This document shows positions 46,243 through 59,624 of a stretch of DNA of 64,000 nt, in pieces. The DNA is from Alitta virens (Eukaryota; Annelida; Polychaeta; Phyllodocida; Nereididae), in contig OW028579.1 in assembly GCA_932294295.1 (NCBI GenBank), forward strand, positions 3,236,370-3,300,369, in the 5' to 3' direction. A program made the position numbers and the translations under genes. Each line of letters begins with the position of its first letter. Positions within the stretch are counted from its first letter, which is position 1. The notes beneath the pieces are model-generated. The model saw only the letters and a program-made list of their open reading frames with translations, made no database searches and was not told where the DNA came from.

Positions 46243-49200
46243 TTATTGGACAACAAAGTCAGCAGCTTTCTCCACAGCTTTCATGACTCGAAGACATTTT
46301 TCATCTTGCCATCGAAGTGATGCAACCATGACGCCCACAGGCAAACCCTCTCCTTGGCTCACCATCTGAAATGAATTGTAAATGATACAGATGTTAAATC
46401 ATGCTCATACATTTGTAAAACGAAAAAATAAAAGTATGTATGAAAAACGATTATGGCCTACTTAGATCTGCTATACAACACAATGGTGCCTGATATATCC
46501 ACAACGTATGTCCACTCTGTCAGTTATTGTGATTGTGTGACGGCCATGATGATGGCAGAAAATTAACATTGGAAACTTAAGATGATAGACAGATACAATA
46601 TTTACACTGTCTTTGAATATCTATTTGGCATAAAATTTTGGGGATATGGCTCAAAAAGCAAATCATCTCCAGATGGATAATAGGGACCTAATAAAAATTA
46701 AGACCGAAATTCAGTTTGATGTTATTTTTGAATTACTAAAAACACATGCGTTTGTGTAAAAAAGGACACTTGAAACTTACTTAATTGTGCTGCAATCTCT
46801 TATTTAGCATTCAACCAAACTGAGTACTTTTCACAAATAAGATTTATGAAAGTGTTGATGTGTTGACATGCTGTTATACAAAGCTCTGGCCAATCCCTAA
46901 GTTTGTTGTTTGCTAAAACTAATTGTTGATTCCAAGGAGGGTCTTAATAATCAAATCTGGGCCAGAAGGTATTGCAGCAAGTGTGACAAAATTCTTTGAG
47001 CCCCCACAATTGGATCCGTCACATGGTAAGTTGTGGTGGGTGGCTTGGACTTAGTGTCGTCCGTTTGTATGACCAGCTGCCGGTGGCAGATGTAATGATA
47101 ATTGATAACATTATGACCATGTCTGTAAACTTCAATATATCAACGTTTAATGTAATTATCAATTTTTTTTATTGCAGTATTAACCCTAGCCATCCATCTT
47201 AATCCTTTTGAATTATATATTAGTTACCTCTTTAATTTCTGCCTGCAATTTAAACTTCTCATTTGGCCTGTAATATTTCAAAGCATTAATGTCTTCAGCT
47301 GTCTGTTTGGTCATCCGGACAACCCCAGCTGGGTAGTCGAGGATATTGTACAGGAACATATAACCTGCACCACCTGTGGAGAAAGAGTGAATTGAAATTA
47401 ATTTGTGTTGAAATAGTAGTAGTAGTAGTAGTAGTAGTCGTAGTAGTAGTGTGATGTCATGGTCTAGTGGTTAAGGTGTTCGCCCACTATCTGCAAGGTT
47501 GTGAGTTTGAACTTTGAACCCCCACCATGGCATCGAGGAGTTGGGCATACTCTTCTAACATGGGCCCAGTGATCACCTTCTGCTTGATTTCTTTAAACAA
47601 TCTTAGAGACATCCATTCAAACATATTCATTTATGTAATGTAAAAAAATATTGCCATTGTCATTCACTAATAATGATTTGCTTGGATCTCTAAAACCAGA
47701 AGGGCACTCGATAGCGATGCTATTAATGTGTCTTAGAGTGTTCCTCCTGCCCTCTCATACATTGTTAATAGGGTATTGTTTCCACCTATTATTATATTAT
47801 TTTATGAAGGCAAATAAATTTGTCTTGAGTTTATCATCCTCACCCCCAGGTGCAATGAGTATTTGGCATTAAGAACCCACATTGATAGCACTTGTGTGAG
47901 CTCCTAAATCCCTGCTGTTAACCCCGTGTTTAAGACGAAACACCCCCCCCCCCTCTGCAGGGAGTTGCGAAAGACTCAAGATTGGCCAGCCAAGGATGTG
48001 ATTGTAAGGTTGGTTGAGCTTCTGTTGAAAGATAACAGACTATAAACCCTGATTTACATCTACATTAGTAGTAGTAGTAGTAGGTGAAGAGCTTACAAAT
48101 AGAGTGTTCTGGATTTCCAATAGGTAAGGCAGGGTGTGGAAGGGGTGGACAGAGTAGGGCATCTAATCCTGCTAACTTCCATTCTTCTGTCACTTTGCAT
48201 TGGTATTCCTGGAAATATGGGCATTATATGAGTTATAATAAATCAAAACACATTGAACGTTATAAAGGCAAAATTGTTATCATGCAAAATTATATCCTAC
48301 CTTGAGTTTGCTATGGAGTTGCATGTACTTGTATACAGTTCTGCAATGGAATAATACTAATGGAATAAGCAAAGTTATATTGAAGTTTCCAATTTTCTAA
48401 TAACTTGCTTACCTAGTCATGAAACCCTCACTTTTGCCCAACCCCTTTTGAGGTCAAAACGTTTTATTACCCTTGACAAAAACATTTGCTGAAGGTATTG
48501 TAGTTACTTAAGTCAAAAGATGTCCATAAGCCGGGTGGGCAGGTGGGTGGATTTAGCTAGCCCATGCGTAAGCAACACACAGGCAAAACTCCAACATTAT
48601 TGCATGCACATTGATATAATTTAATATTTAATTAGTCTTTGTGGCCTAGTTGTTTCTTTTGATAGTCTCAGCTATCTTTTACAAAATCTCAGCTATGTTT
48701 TACGAAATAGAAAAAAACAAATGAAAATTTTTTTTATTTTTTGTTTCCGGAGCAAAACATGGAGACTTTTGCGCTTACATGCTTAAAACGTTGTCAAAAT
48801 AATTCTAAAATAGTGTAGTTGTGCCTTATTATACAGAATTATGGTAATGAGGGATAAAGTGTATAAGTTTTGAAATCCCAATAATTTATTGTCATGATCT
48901 TTGCATATAGATCAATTCTTTTGATGTTGTATCACGGAAAGAGATAATATGTGACGTAATCGCAATTCTTTTGATGATTATATCACTGAAACAGATCGTA
49001 TGTGCAAATGGCTAAGGTGAGAATAGATCAGGTCAATATACTTCCTAATATATTAATGTCTTAATGAGTATTTTTTACCTACCCTGATCCCTGCAGTGCC
49101 TCAGCCATTTCTCCATGCCTTTCACTCTGTAGCAGAACAATGGTACATTTTTTAAATAATGTATATCATCTTATTGTTATGAACCAAATCAAAGACCCCA

Positions 49201-52200
49201 TTCTTGTTCTCAGAATACTTTATGTAAGCGCACCAAGAATGTTGAAATGTATTCTAAGTCCTTTGTTTCATAATATGTTCATAAGTGATCAATGGCATAT
49301 TAAATTCATTTATCTTATAATGCTTAGTCAAGAAAGTATGGAAAGTATTATCTAATTCAATAAGTGGGTTGTATATTTTTCTTAATGAAAATAATCAGAA
49401 GTCATGTGGCCTACAAAAACGGCATATACAGAGTACATTACTGTAGCCATATCTCTGTCATATTCCCATTTTTAGTGTAAATATTTTAACCAATTGTTCG
49501 ATATTCCATCAGAATTTTCATCAACCATTAATAGTCCAGAATCTCAATTATCATTTGAGATAATTTATGAACAATTGTATTGGCCTAATAATGATAAAAA
49601 AGAAATAACAAGACAGAGAATATATGACAAGTTTATATCAAATATGAAATGCCTTTGTTTCTTACCATGAATTTTCTTGCTAGGAATGGTACCAAAGGTC
49701 TTAGAAATTTGGGAATACGGAAGAAGTCCACCATCAGCTTTAAGATATCGTCAACTTTGTCACCTTCCCTGGAAAATGAAATTCGAACAGCACTGTGTTT
49801 ATATAGAATACTAACACACAATATTCCTTGGCATCCTTGCTTAATCGAATATGTAACTATGATTTATATATCCAATTGCAGTATAGTTTTCTTGCAAAAT
49901 TTTGATGTTAGTTCCGATAGGGTACAGTAATAGGGCATGCCAGTCATGCATCATGCCAGCCTCTAAACAATTGATGATGTCACCAATGGCCGTATTGTAC
50001 TCATTGATGTCATCAATTGATATTTGGTGACGTCATGAATTGTTTGGAGACAGGCATGCAACAAATCACACTGATGTCCATGCCCTATTAATGAACCCTA
50101 TCAGGACTGACATCAAAATATTGCAAGAAAACTACTGCAATTGGATAAAGATATAAATTTTATTGTTGTAAAGGAAGTTTTTGATAGTTATTTTAGCTTC
50201 ATGATATGAAAAATAAACTAATGTATATACTTCATTGTTAACATAAACTGTAATTTGTAACCAATACAAAATTGAATATACTAACAATAATTCCATGACA
50301 TTGTCCCCTCCGTCTGGAAAAATAGCCTCTGTTTCTAGGACGTCCAACTTCTCAATGTTAGGAGGCGTCCATTCAACTAACTGCAGTGAAAGAAGTCTGT
50401 CATATATCGCAGCATAAGAGAGATGCAACAAATTAATGAAAAAATCATTAAGATATTTTTTTTGCTAGTTTCTTTGTCACTACAAGGTAATGAAGTGCAA
50501 CCACATCAAGTTTTAAATATTTAAGTTATTTTCAATTTAAAGGAAAAAACCTACATTGTTAAAAGGTAGTCCTAACTGGCCCTTTATTCCCCATTGCCTC
50601 TGGTCTGCCATTTGCATTCAACCTCAAATTTAACACTGCCTGAGCATTGAGACCGTTGAAAATTTATCAAACAAGAATGTTCCCAGTTGTGAGGGTCTAC
50701 CATAATACATACTAAATCTGAGACCAAGAAATGGATTTTTTCTAAGAACCATAGCGACATGCCAAATGTGGCTATATCAGACCAATATTCAAAGAGTGTC
50801 CATGCTTACACAATTGAGTTAACCATGTTTGACACATATGATAAAGCACAAGCCAATATTCAGCCAATGTGGCATGTTATGTGGTGATTCATTCCATTAT
50901 TAAGTTCTGTTGTTTATCTTAAGTCATAGGGTCAGAAACATGGAATATATTACCATCTGAGATTAGAATGTCTTAATTCGAGGATATAATATCTTCTTTA
51001 ATAACAGACTCAAATCTTGACCGTGAAGCGCATCTGAGGATTGGATTATTCATAGTTTGTGCAATGCAAAACTTTATATTTACCTCATGTCCTTGTTTCT
51101 TGAGTTCTTCAATTGCCATATCAAGAGCCCGACTGACTGATGGTACTGGTGGAAAGAAGTTATTGTCGTAAAAGTAACCAATTTTCAATGCCTTCTTGTC
51201 CTCATAAAGCTGATCAAACAGATAAGGAAATAAAGATGAGTGCATTCAATATATGTGTTATGGAGTAGAAATGTATATGAGTAAACAAATACATTGCTGT
51301 AAAACAGATAATCACATCAGTCTGGAATTTGACTGGCGGAGACAAAGGATCAAATTCAGTCATACTGCCATCCCATAGTGCCTTCATGGCCAAGACGAGG
51401 CTGTCCACATCACGAGCAAGGGGACCCCATGTTGGTGAAACTGTCATTAGAAGAATATATTATCAGTGTCAAGGTTTGGTGTCGTGCCTAATGATTTTAT
51501 TAATTTCCGGTTTTGATGATAAAAAACGGCTTCTACGATATTGCCACCATTTGAAATACTTAAACTTAAAGAAAATGTATGTTCATCTAAAAAATGTCAT
51601 CATCATACTATTATATACTCACTCGCAGGTGGCTCCAAGAATTTTGGATTCCCAAGGTGGCTGTAACATTAGATTATGGTTATTCAACTAAATTTTGCTA
51701 TGTATTTTATCATATTAATGTTTTCAAGCTTCCAAAATGTTGATGCAGTTCACCGTCTTAATTAACTTTTCCTTCAGCAGCGTATATATGTGCATGGTGC
51801 ATAATAGTTTGGTGGACATAACCTGACTCTAGCTGATGTAGGTTTGAAGCCACAGATTCCACAAAGGTGAGCTGGAGTCCGTATGCTGCCACCGATGTCG
51901 CTTCCAAATCCCAGCAAGGATCCACCTCCTCCAATCAAGGATCCTGCAAAGAAATTGCATTACAGATAACTTGAAGCTCTGATGTGGTAGTCGTATTGCG
52001 AATCTGTGCCCTTTGTATCTGAGGGTAAAGTATAAAGTGGGTGCATTGTATCTCCCCCTATGCTGCCCTTCGGAGTCGGTTTAAATACGATGGTCCTTAA
52101 ATGGAAGCTTCATGACACTCAGAAGCCACATCCACTGAAGAGCATAGGAGGGCTGTAACTAGAATGGATTAATATCAGGGGATACATGAATAGAAAGTAG

Positions 52201-55200
52201 GAGAGCTTGTAAAGGGTATATAAAAAGGAGGCACAAGGACAAAGAAGAGGAGATATATAGATAGGATGCTGGCATGACAATGTGTGCATACTGTATAGAC
52301 ACCTGTTTTTGTATAATTTCTTGTAACAGTTATTTCTTGTGTGTGCTTTTGAAGTACTCAAATACTCATGACACATTCTGGTCAGGTATCTGAGTTCAAA
52401 ATATCACCATAGAACTCCTTAGGCATTTTTGTTTTTATTTGATCTCCTTGCACAATATCTTAGACTTGATCCCCAGTTTTGGCCTTATTCTGGAGATCTT
52501 TAGATATGTGTGTAAGTGAACTTATATGGGCATTGACAATAGAAATCTTCTGTTATTGATAAAGTAAAAAACTAATTTAAATGAAACTTGCATTTTAGTG
52601 ACCCAGGGGATTCAAGCTTTGGCCTATGGCCTTAATGGGGTATATCTAGATCTAGCCTTATGGAAATATTTATGGGGGAACGTATTTGAATTAGTTTTCT
52701 TGTGTTACATATTTTTATCATATATTTTACATAATATGTAAACAACTATTGATTTCTGAATTCAGAGAACACTTATGTACTGAGACTACTTTACCATTAA
52801 GAGCTCCCCAAATTAATGCTACCAAATCATTTGAATCCGATTCAGTCTTGCTGTTTGATTTTAATATCAGGGCCTTACCAATATCTGAATAGCAAGCTTA
52901 AGGTTCCTGGGTATTTAACCATGACAGTTAAGTGACCTTTTTATGACATTCACTGACCTTCACCACTGGATGATCCTCCAGGACTTCTATTAGGATGGTG
53001 TGGGTTGCGAGTTGTACCATAAATGGGATTGCTTGATTCTGAACTGGAAATATATTAAACAAGTTCTCTCATTTTGCTTAAAGCTGCAATGTCCGACGGT
53101 TTTTGTACCAACAAAAAAGCTATCCAAATGAAAGAAAATGCTTCTTACTGATGAATTCGATAACCCAAACTGTCTAGATTGTACTAAATTAGAAATTATT
53201 GCCAGAATTTATTACATCGACTTTGTTTACATTTTAGCTAATTATTCATTGCAATTTCTTGGAGAGTGTCGCTGATATGTGATTTCACAGTCATTTTATG
53301 AAAAATTACGGTCAGAGTTGTTTTAATTCATGCAAAAAGCGAAACACCTACACATTTTTTTACATAATAAACTTGGAATTTGGAAAATTTTACGAAAATT
53401 TAAGGCAGAGAATAATAAAACTACACGACGAACCTACGACGCTAATGACGTTCGTTTATGCCTCATTTTCATTTGATTGACCATAAAGCACTTACTATGT
53501 AAACAAATCAGCAATTTTTGATGGCATTAAAAATTTAAATTAGAGGGTGTGTTTATTAATTTTATAGAGATATAGTGAACTTAGCAAGGCCCTGATGGCA
53601 TTCAATCAGTTTTTTAAGAAGGCAATGAAATTAATGCAACGGATTCAGCTTTAAATCCCCCTCCCCTTTTTTTTGCTGTGCTATACCAATTTCAGCAAGC
53701 TATCAAAATCAGACAACAGGATTTGCTGTTCTGTACTGCCGCCCTTTTCATATTGCATATTTACCCTGTGGTTAATTTCCCAGGCAATTCCTAAAGCAAT
53801 TGCATGTGCGTTTACATGAATAGTTTATTATGTTTACCTGTATTCTGTTTGTGGTATGTTTGTTCTGACAAATATCACAGCACCATTCTTCCGTAAAACC
53901 TGCAAACATAGCACAAAATTAATTCCTTTTTTCAAAGATCATTCTCGGTGTAAAATGAAAACTGATTTCAGGTAAAGGCATTAAGCAGATGCCTTTTGTG
54001 TGCACTGCATATGAAACAGCTTACCTTGACCAAAGCTGAGTCTTCAATTGATGCTGCCCCAAGCAATTTGGCTGTTCCTGCTGTTGTGACATACTCCTAA
54101 GGAAAAGGATAAAAAAGTGAATTCCCTTACATACATTTATTATACATTCTCTAGATAAACATGGCAAAAACTTAGTACTTTCAGAGAAGCTGACCAACTG
54201 TAGTTAATTACATACCAGGCATTGTATTTGTCAAATTAAGTTCATTTTAGATGTCAACTAGAATTTAAATGCATACAAAAAGTTACTCTGCACCCATCAA
54301 TTGAGCGAGATTTGGTGCATCGATATCTGGCCTACCTTGATACCAATATCATCCTTAATGCTAACTGGAATTCCAGCTAAAAGCCCTGTTCTTTTCTTCT
54401 CATCAACTGCAACTGCCTCTGCCTGTGTTGAAAAAGGTAATTTCAGTGGTTTTTTAATCTATTACAATATAATGCGATTGGATATTCATGAAGTCAATCC
54501 GTATTCTCACTTTACCTCTGCCTCTGTTACTGGTTCGACCAGGCAGTTGTATTTCTTGTGCAGTTTCAGCGCCTGAAATAATGAATCAAGAAAGGCAAGC
54601 TCGTTATTACCAGTCTGCAGCATAGTCACAGTGTAACCATACTATTATAATATTATATTATATGGCTAGCAGAAATCCTCGCTTCTGATTGGCTTATAGC
54701 CGTGCAATATTTTCCTATATTGCACGGCTGTATTGCGCGGTACATTTTTGGTGGCGAAATAGGTATTTCATAAACTAATACTTGTATAAAGAAATCATGC
54801 TACATTTTGCGTAACAGGCAATTGGAATTGCATGTCTAATAATCTTTCATTAAAACAATTGACGTTTTGTTGGAAATAAAATTTGATACCTTTTTTGATT
54901 GATATGTTCAAAAAATTAAATTTTATTTTGTTGTGAGTTGCCATTATAACTATGTTTATGTGAAGGTTATGATTAAAATAAACGAAAATAATGCATGGAT
55001 AAAATCATTGAATAAAATATGCCCTGCCAAGCTAATATCATGGATTATGGTGGTTGTTGTGTATGCTTTATAAAAATAACAGTAGTTTATATAGCGCCAG
55101 TTCCAAACAAAATTTGCTCACCGACACTTTAAAGTTGTTGTTAATCATAGTATAAATGGAAAAGGTGTGTTTTAAGGTGTTTCTTAAAGCATTCAAGATT

Positions 55201-58200
55201 TTCCAACAGTCTGATAGCCTCTGGGAGACTATTCCACAAGATTGGACTAGCTCGACTGAAGCCTCTAGTACCCCAACTGTTGTTAAGTTTAATATTTTGT
55301 ATGTTTAGAAGTTTAGTATTGGTACTTCTCAGAGTAGTTCTCAGTGTAGTTCTTTTCTTTTGAGTGAAACATGGTCTCGTTTGTTTAATTTTTCAATGAG
55401 CCTCACAGCTGCATTCTGTGCGACTTGAAGTTTTTTCAGATATTTGCCTGTAACACCATAGAGAAGGCCATTTCCATAATCTAAATGAGGAGTAACTAGA
55501 GCATTGACAATTGTCTTTGTGTCGTCTTTATTTAAACTCTTCCGGATATGAGAAATGTTCCTGATATTGAAGTATGCTGACTTGCACATTCATGTCTATC
55601 AAAGGTTACATCTAGATTTTTAGCATCATTAACATAGCTTATTTCAACGTCGTCCACCACAAGTGGATTTATATGGAATTTGTCTAATTGGACTTTAGAA
55701 CCCAAAATGACTATTTCGGTTTTTTCACCATTATTGCACAGTTTGTTTTTATGAAGGAAATCTCTGATATCTTTAATGCAGTCCTGCATTCTGCTCTTTA
55801 TCTCACAGGTGTACTTTTATCAACTCTTCAAATTAAAATAGAAAAAAAAGAAATATGTACGTTTATTTGTAAAATCATGAAAAAAGAGTTGGTCCGGTAA
55901 CATCGGGGCTAGCGTTCAACTCTTGCAAGTCCTATTCTGCCGCTGTCACCAGGTATTTGAGGTTTGCTCAGGTCTACGCGCTCGATCCTCTTGGTCTCTC
56001 TGAGCTGTCTGCTCTTAGATTTATTACATATTTGTCATTTGCCGGATTGGCTTTTCCACTATTAGGGTGTATTTATCAGGTGTTAGAGCCTGGCTCATAT
56101 CATTGGGGTGTCACCCACCCAATATCTATAGAGTTAGAGTTAAATGGGCATTAAAATCTGTGGAACGCTCTGCGCCTTGCCCAAATGCAAGCGAGGTCAT
56201 GCTGGCTCATCTCCATGTAACTGTTGATTTTACTTATAATAATATTATGTTGCTTAGTGCTATGATGCTTGCATATATTGGGTGTCTGCACGTGGCCGAA
56301 TATTGTTATAATCCATCAGTGTCACCACCCTTGCTCCCAGGGGCCTTCTCCTTCCATGGAGCATCAATTCCTTTCATGTTAGTTAAAGTAGCATCTTCTA
56401 AGAATTCTATAAAAGGCAACTATAGGTTGCTCCGGAACACGTATCTGTGCCTTTTGTAGCATGAAGTTGTATCTGATTGCTAGAGGGGTGGCTGCTACTC
56501 AGCCAGTTTTTCTATTTCAAGATGGCTCTCCTCTTACTCACGCCAATTTTTCTAGTTCCATGAAGAGATCGTTTCGTCTTGCAGGGATTTCTGCAAGCAA
56601 TATTACCACACATTCTTTAAGAGCGGGTGTGGCAACAGATGCGGCTGCTATGCAATTGCCCGAGTCCGTGATTCAACGGCTCAGACGCTGGAGGTCTGAG
56701 GCCTACAAGGTTTATATAAGACCCAATGTGGATCAGACTGCCTCTATCGCTGCACAATTAGCATCAGGCCCACATACTCTGATTTGCACTTGCATCAACT
56801 AACAAATCATACTGCGAATCTTTTAGCCTAACACTTTCATATTTGCTCTTGGGTTTGACTTGATTTGGGCTACCACAAGAGCAACCACTTGAGTTGTGTT
56901 GCTGGATTGTGGCACTTTATTTTGTATGTCTGAGTGAATGTTGTGTAGCCAAAAAATGGTTCATTTGTCCACACTTAATCTTTGTCCTAGTTGTTTCTGA
57001 TTATTAAATTACATTTATTAAATTATAAATATGGTTAATAATCAGTAGGCAATCTGAGGCAATCTGCTTTAAGGAGAGCGCTTCCTGTTTAGTCATTCGC
57101 TCTCATTTCTTCACCCAACCACCCACCCCTTTTATAGATATTATCATAAGATTTGATCATTTCTTCTAAATATCGACGTATTAGCTTGAATTTCAATTGC
57201 CAGTATTATTTCTATTTAATTACAGAGCTTGACTCTATTATTCATTGTCTATCATTATCTCAATTGTTCTGAGATTTGGGTCAATAGGCTCGAGGTAGTG
57301 TAAATTGCTATCTGCTTCATCGCATATATGGTATAAGCATTATTTTTTTTTTCCATTTCTGCTAAAAAATTTCAGTCATAATACAGGCAGTCTCTATGCC
57401 ATAATTACAGTTTGTATTCATAATTGTATGAATAATTCTTGTTCCAATTATATTTGCATGTTTGGTATTATTAGGGGCTACCACAAGAGCAACTACTTGA
57501 GTTGTTTTGCTGGTTTGTGGCACTTTATTTTGTATGTCTGAGTGAATGATGTGTAGTCAATAAATGGTTCATTTGTCCACACTTAAGTTGTTTCTGATTA
57601 TTAAAGTTGTTTTAAGTACTTGGGATGGAATATATTCATGATTATAACTCCTAACAAGCCCTTATCAGTCACTTAGAATATAAGCTATTGATATGGGCCT
57701 GAATCATTGTAATAAGATTGCTAAAAATCCTCATTGTTCATTGTTTAGGAATAAATAAAATCTCATGAATAACTTATTGTTATTTAAGATAGGTTGGTAA
57801 TTGACGAATGGAATTTTACTAAGCAAGAAATAGTGTCCGTTATAGAGTTTCTTTGCACCAATTGATATATCGTACAGTGCTATAGTATATGCAGTGTGAT
57901 TTTATTTCACTTTTATATTTTTGTAACTGTTCTTTTGAACGAATAAAGATATATAATAAATGGCCAATTTCCAGTTAAATAGTAAAAAACAAGACGTACA
58001 CCCCAAGTTCAATTCCCGGTCAAGCCTAAGTTGGACGGCTGTTTCAGCGTCATTTCTTTGCCATGGTCCCTGCCTGTCCCAATTAGCCCATCAGTTGCAG
58101 AAATACAGGACGTTAAACCCTTATTCGCCCACCCGCCAACTCTTAGCACCTTACACAATTTCTCTCCATTGGGAAACAACAGGTGGCAAAGGGCTGCATA

Positions 58201-59515
58201 GATTAGTTCTCACAAACATTCTATATTTACTATGAAAATAGTATAACGTATAGTCCTTGCATGTCATGTGTTAAATATTTGTATTGCTTCAATTTGTTAT
58301 TAACAGCTATTAACTATTAAAAGGCAATTCACAACATGCTGTTTTCAGGGAACTACTCTGGTTTACCTTGGCTTGGAAAGCTTTTAAAACTTGGACAGCT
58401 TTCAATTCGCCTTTATCAATTTTGCTTTTGGTCTCCAGCAGGGTCTGTTTGGTTATGTCTGCATTGTCATCTTCATTCTGAAAGAAAAGAAAAAGTATAC
58501 TAAATTTAACATACACACGTTGTGGCCATGTACAGCTACTAACACTCTCTTGTCACAGAAACTTATTTCAGTTTGACCAAATTCTCTTTAATAAGATGAA
58601 CACCAAATTGGTTAATACTAATCGATGCCAGAAAATTAAGACATTCACCAGTGAATAAGATAAAGATAGATAAACCTTAATTTACAGTCGGTGGTGACAA
58701 TTAAACAAAGAATATAAGCTACAGTAGCTTTTAACCGACAAATAAAATAACAAAAGCAACAAGATGACAAATATTTACAAATGATATGAGAAATGACATA
58801 TAATGTTCTTAGTAAAGTTACAGGTTATTTTGTATGCAAAAAAAATACAAGATCCACATTGACAGTTATTCCAGTAGTTACTGTTTTGTTAACAATTGTC
58901 TAAAGTTTGCGTATTCATCAACTTCTTTAATTTGAACAGGTAAATCAGTGAAAATCTGAAGTTAGTTAGATACTTGATGTAGTTATGCACTGTATAGTTT
59001 AAGTCTTAGTATATTGATCAATTGTATCAGACAGACAATTGGCGTATATGATACATAACAGGTATAAGAAATAATTATACAATGATATTACAATTATATC
59101 ATATGCCAAGAAAATGCCTATATGCAATGTCATGTTTTCTTTATGAAATGCACATTGACCCTGTTCCTTCTCCTCAGTTCTGTCTCATAATGGTATTTTT
59201 AGATGACCTAACTGTATTGCCCGTCATGGTGACAATCACATTGTACATTGTATGTCCTTAATTCATGTGCACGACTGAACTTTTATTTATATGCTGTGTA
59301 TTATTTTCATTATTCATAGCTCTCACCTTAAGCTGATTCCGAAGATTGTCAATGGCCTCTTTGACCTGTCTTTGACGACGTTCTCTTAGAATGTCATATC
59401 TCTGACGAATCGCAGCCACTCTGTTTGACTCGAAGAGATAATACACAACTGCAAAGAATCCTATGGTCACCAGACCACAAGTTGAAAACAGGCATTCTGT
59501 AATCCAGAATAGCAT
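46243..59515 (-). CDS. FAAH: Fatty-acid amide hydrolase (FAAH-1 type), complete 18-exon gene
   Basis: Exons in transcript order: 59515-59327, 58477-58367, 54572-54516, 54422-54336, 54096-54025, 53899-53838, 53043-52958, 51943-51823, 51660-51623, 51440-51316, 51209-51084, 50380-50286, 49768-49666, 49126-49083, 48340-48301, 48208-48097, 47373-47228 and 46365-46243. All have GT/AG borders and compatible phases, giving 578 residues (mammalian FAAH about 579). Residues 9-29 are a single N-terminal membrane helix. The amidase-signature core shows Lys142 (SIKDD), Ser217 (SPGGSSSGE) and Ser241 (DIGGSIR), the Ser-Ser-Lys triad with mammalian numbering. The C-terminus carries YNILDYPAGVV and GLPVGVMVASLRWQDE. 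The enzyme hydrolyses fatty-acid amides such as anandamide and oleamide on internal membranes. The weakest calls are the short exons 9, 14 and 15 and the exon 10 donor (GAT|GTGATT). Exon 15 (40 nt) was placed because it restores both phase and homology. Intron 2 holds decayed transposons. Confidence 0.93.
47417..47550 (+). mobile_element. (TAG)n microsatellite and tRNA-like SINE in FAAH intron 17
   Basis: (TAG)n at 47417-47448 is followed by ATGGTCTAGTGGTTAAGGTG and a B-box-like GAGTTTGAACTTTGAAC, a tRNA-like head. A second short (TAG)n is at 48065-48083. Confidence 0.5.
51978..52318. mobile_element. 350-bp interspersed repeat in FAAH intron 7
   Basis: Partner of 35148-35505, same orientation; see that entry for landmarks. 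The sequence is similar over its whole length with small indels. Confidence 0.75.
54702..54733. repeat. Perfect hairpin in FAAH intron 2
   Basis: The 12-bp arms AGCCGTGCAATA and TATTGCACGGCT are separated by 8 bases. It lies about 130 bp upstream (in transcript order) of exon 3. Confidence 0.6.
55100..55800 (-). mobile_element. Decayed CR1-like LINE reverse transcriptase in FAAH intron 2
   Basis: Minus-strand frames give NNGEKTEIVILGSK and, after a frameshift near 55590, HIRKSLNKDDTKTIVNALV and LDYGNGLLYG with KLQVAQNAAVRLI. These are the conserved C-terminal RT motifs of CR1/L2-like LINEs. The element is truncated at its 5' end and shifted. Confidence 0.75.
55905..56800 (+). pseudogene. Decayed tyrosine recombinase of a DIRS/Crypton-type transposon
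   Basis: The N-terminal core-binding part (ALRFITYLSFAGLAF, then YLSGVRAWL) is split by a frameshift near 56060. The catalytic part runs to about 56455, where another shift leads to VAATQPVFLFQDGSPLTHAN. THSLRAGVATDAA gives the His-x-x-Arg box, and WRSEAYKVYIRP the Tyr nucleophile region. The first catalytic Arg, expected in G-x-L-R-x-x-E, is His here (GCLHVAE). The enzyme is dead. Such recombinases move DIRS, Ngaro or Crypton elements by site-specific DNA exchange; no RT of that class was seen next to it, so the element type is open. It lies in FAAH intron 2, antisense to FAAH. Confidence 0.75.
56867..57607 (+). repeat. Pair of 135-bp direct repeats 3' of the tyrosine recombinase
   Basis: GGGCTACCACAAGAGCAAC starts one copy at 56867 and the other at 57475. 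Both continue through GTGGCACTTTATTTTGTATG and TGGTTCATTTGTCCACACTT. They may be the direct repeats of the recombinase-bearing element. Confidence 0.7.
58000..58140 (+). mobile_element. 5'-truncated tRNA-derived SINE (family 1) in FAAH intron 2
   Basis: It begins within the B box (AGTTCAATTCCCGG) and continues through GCCATGGTCCCTGCCTGTCC to TTCGCCCACCC. Same family as 10246, 12914 and 31429. Confidence 0.8.
58480..59320. other. FAAH intron 1
   Basis: AT-rich, with no recognised gene or strong repeat. Confidence 0.5.
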
Positions 59516-59610
59516 TTTTGTTGATCACCAAATCCGTGCAAAGCAGAATTTTGTCCCAAGTTCATTGACAATCAATGCTGATATGATCCAGTTATTCTAT
59601 AGATAAGGTC

Positions 59611-59624
59611 GTATATATATAAAT
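59611..59624 (-). promoter_or_regulatory. TATA-like element upstream of FAAH
   Basis: On the minus strand the sequence reads TTTATATATATAC about 100 bp upstream of the FAAH start codon. Spacing suits a core promoter, but an AT-rich stretch could arise by chance. The edge of the MAM duplication lies only about 140 bp further upstream. Confidence 0.35.
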
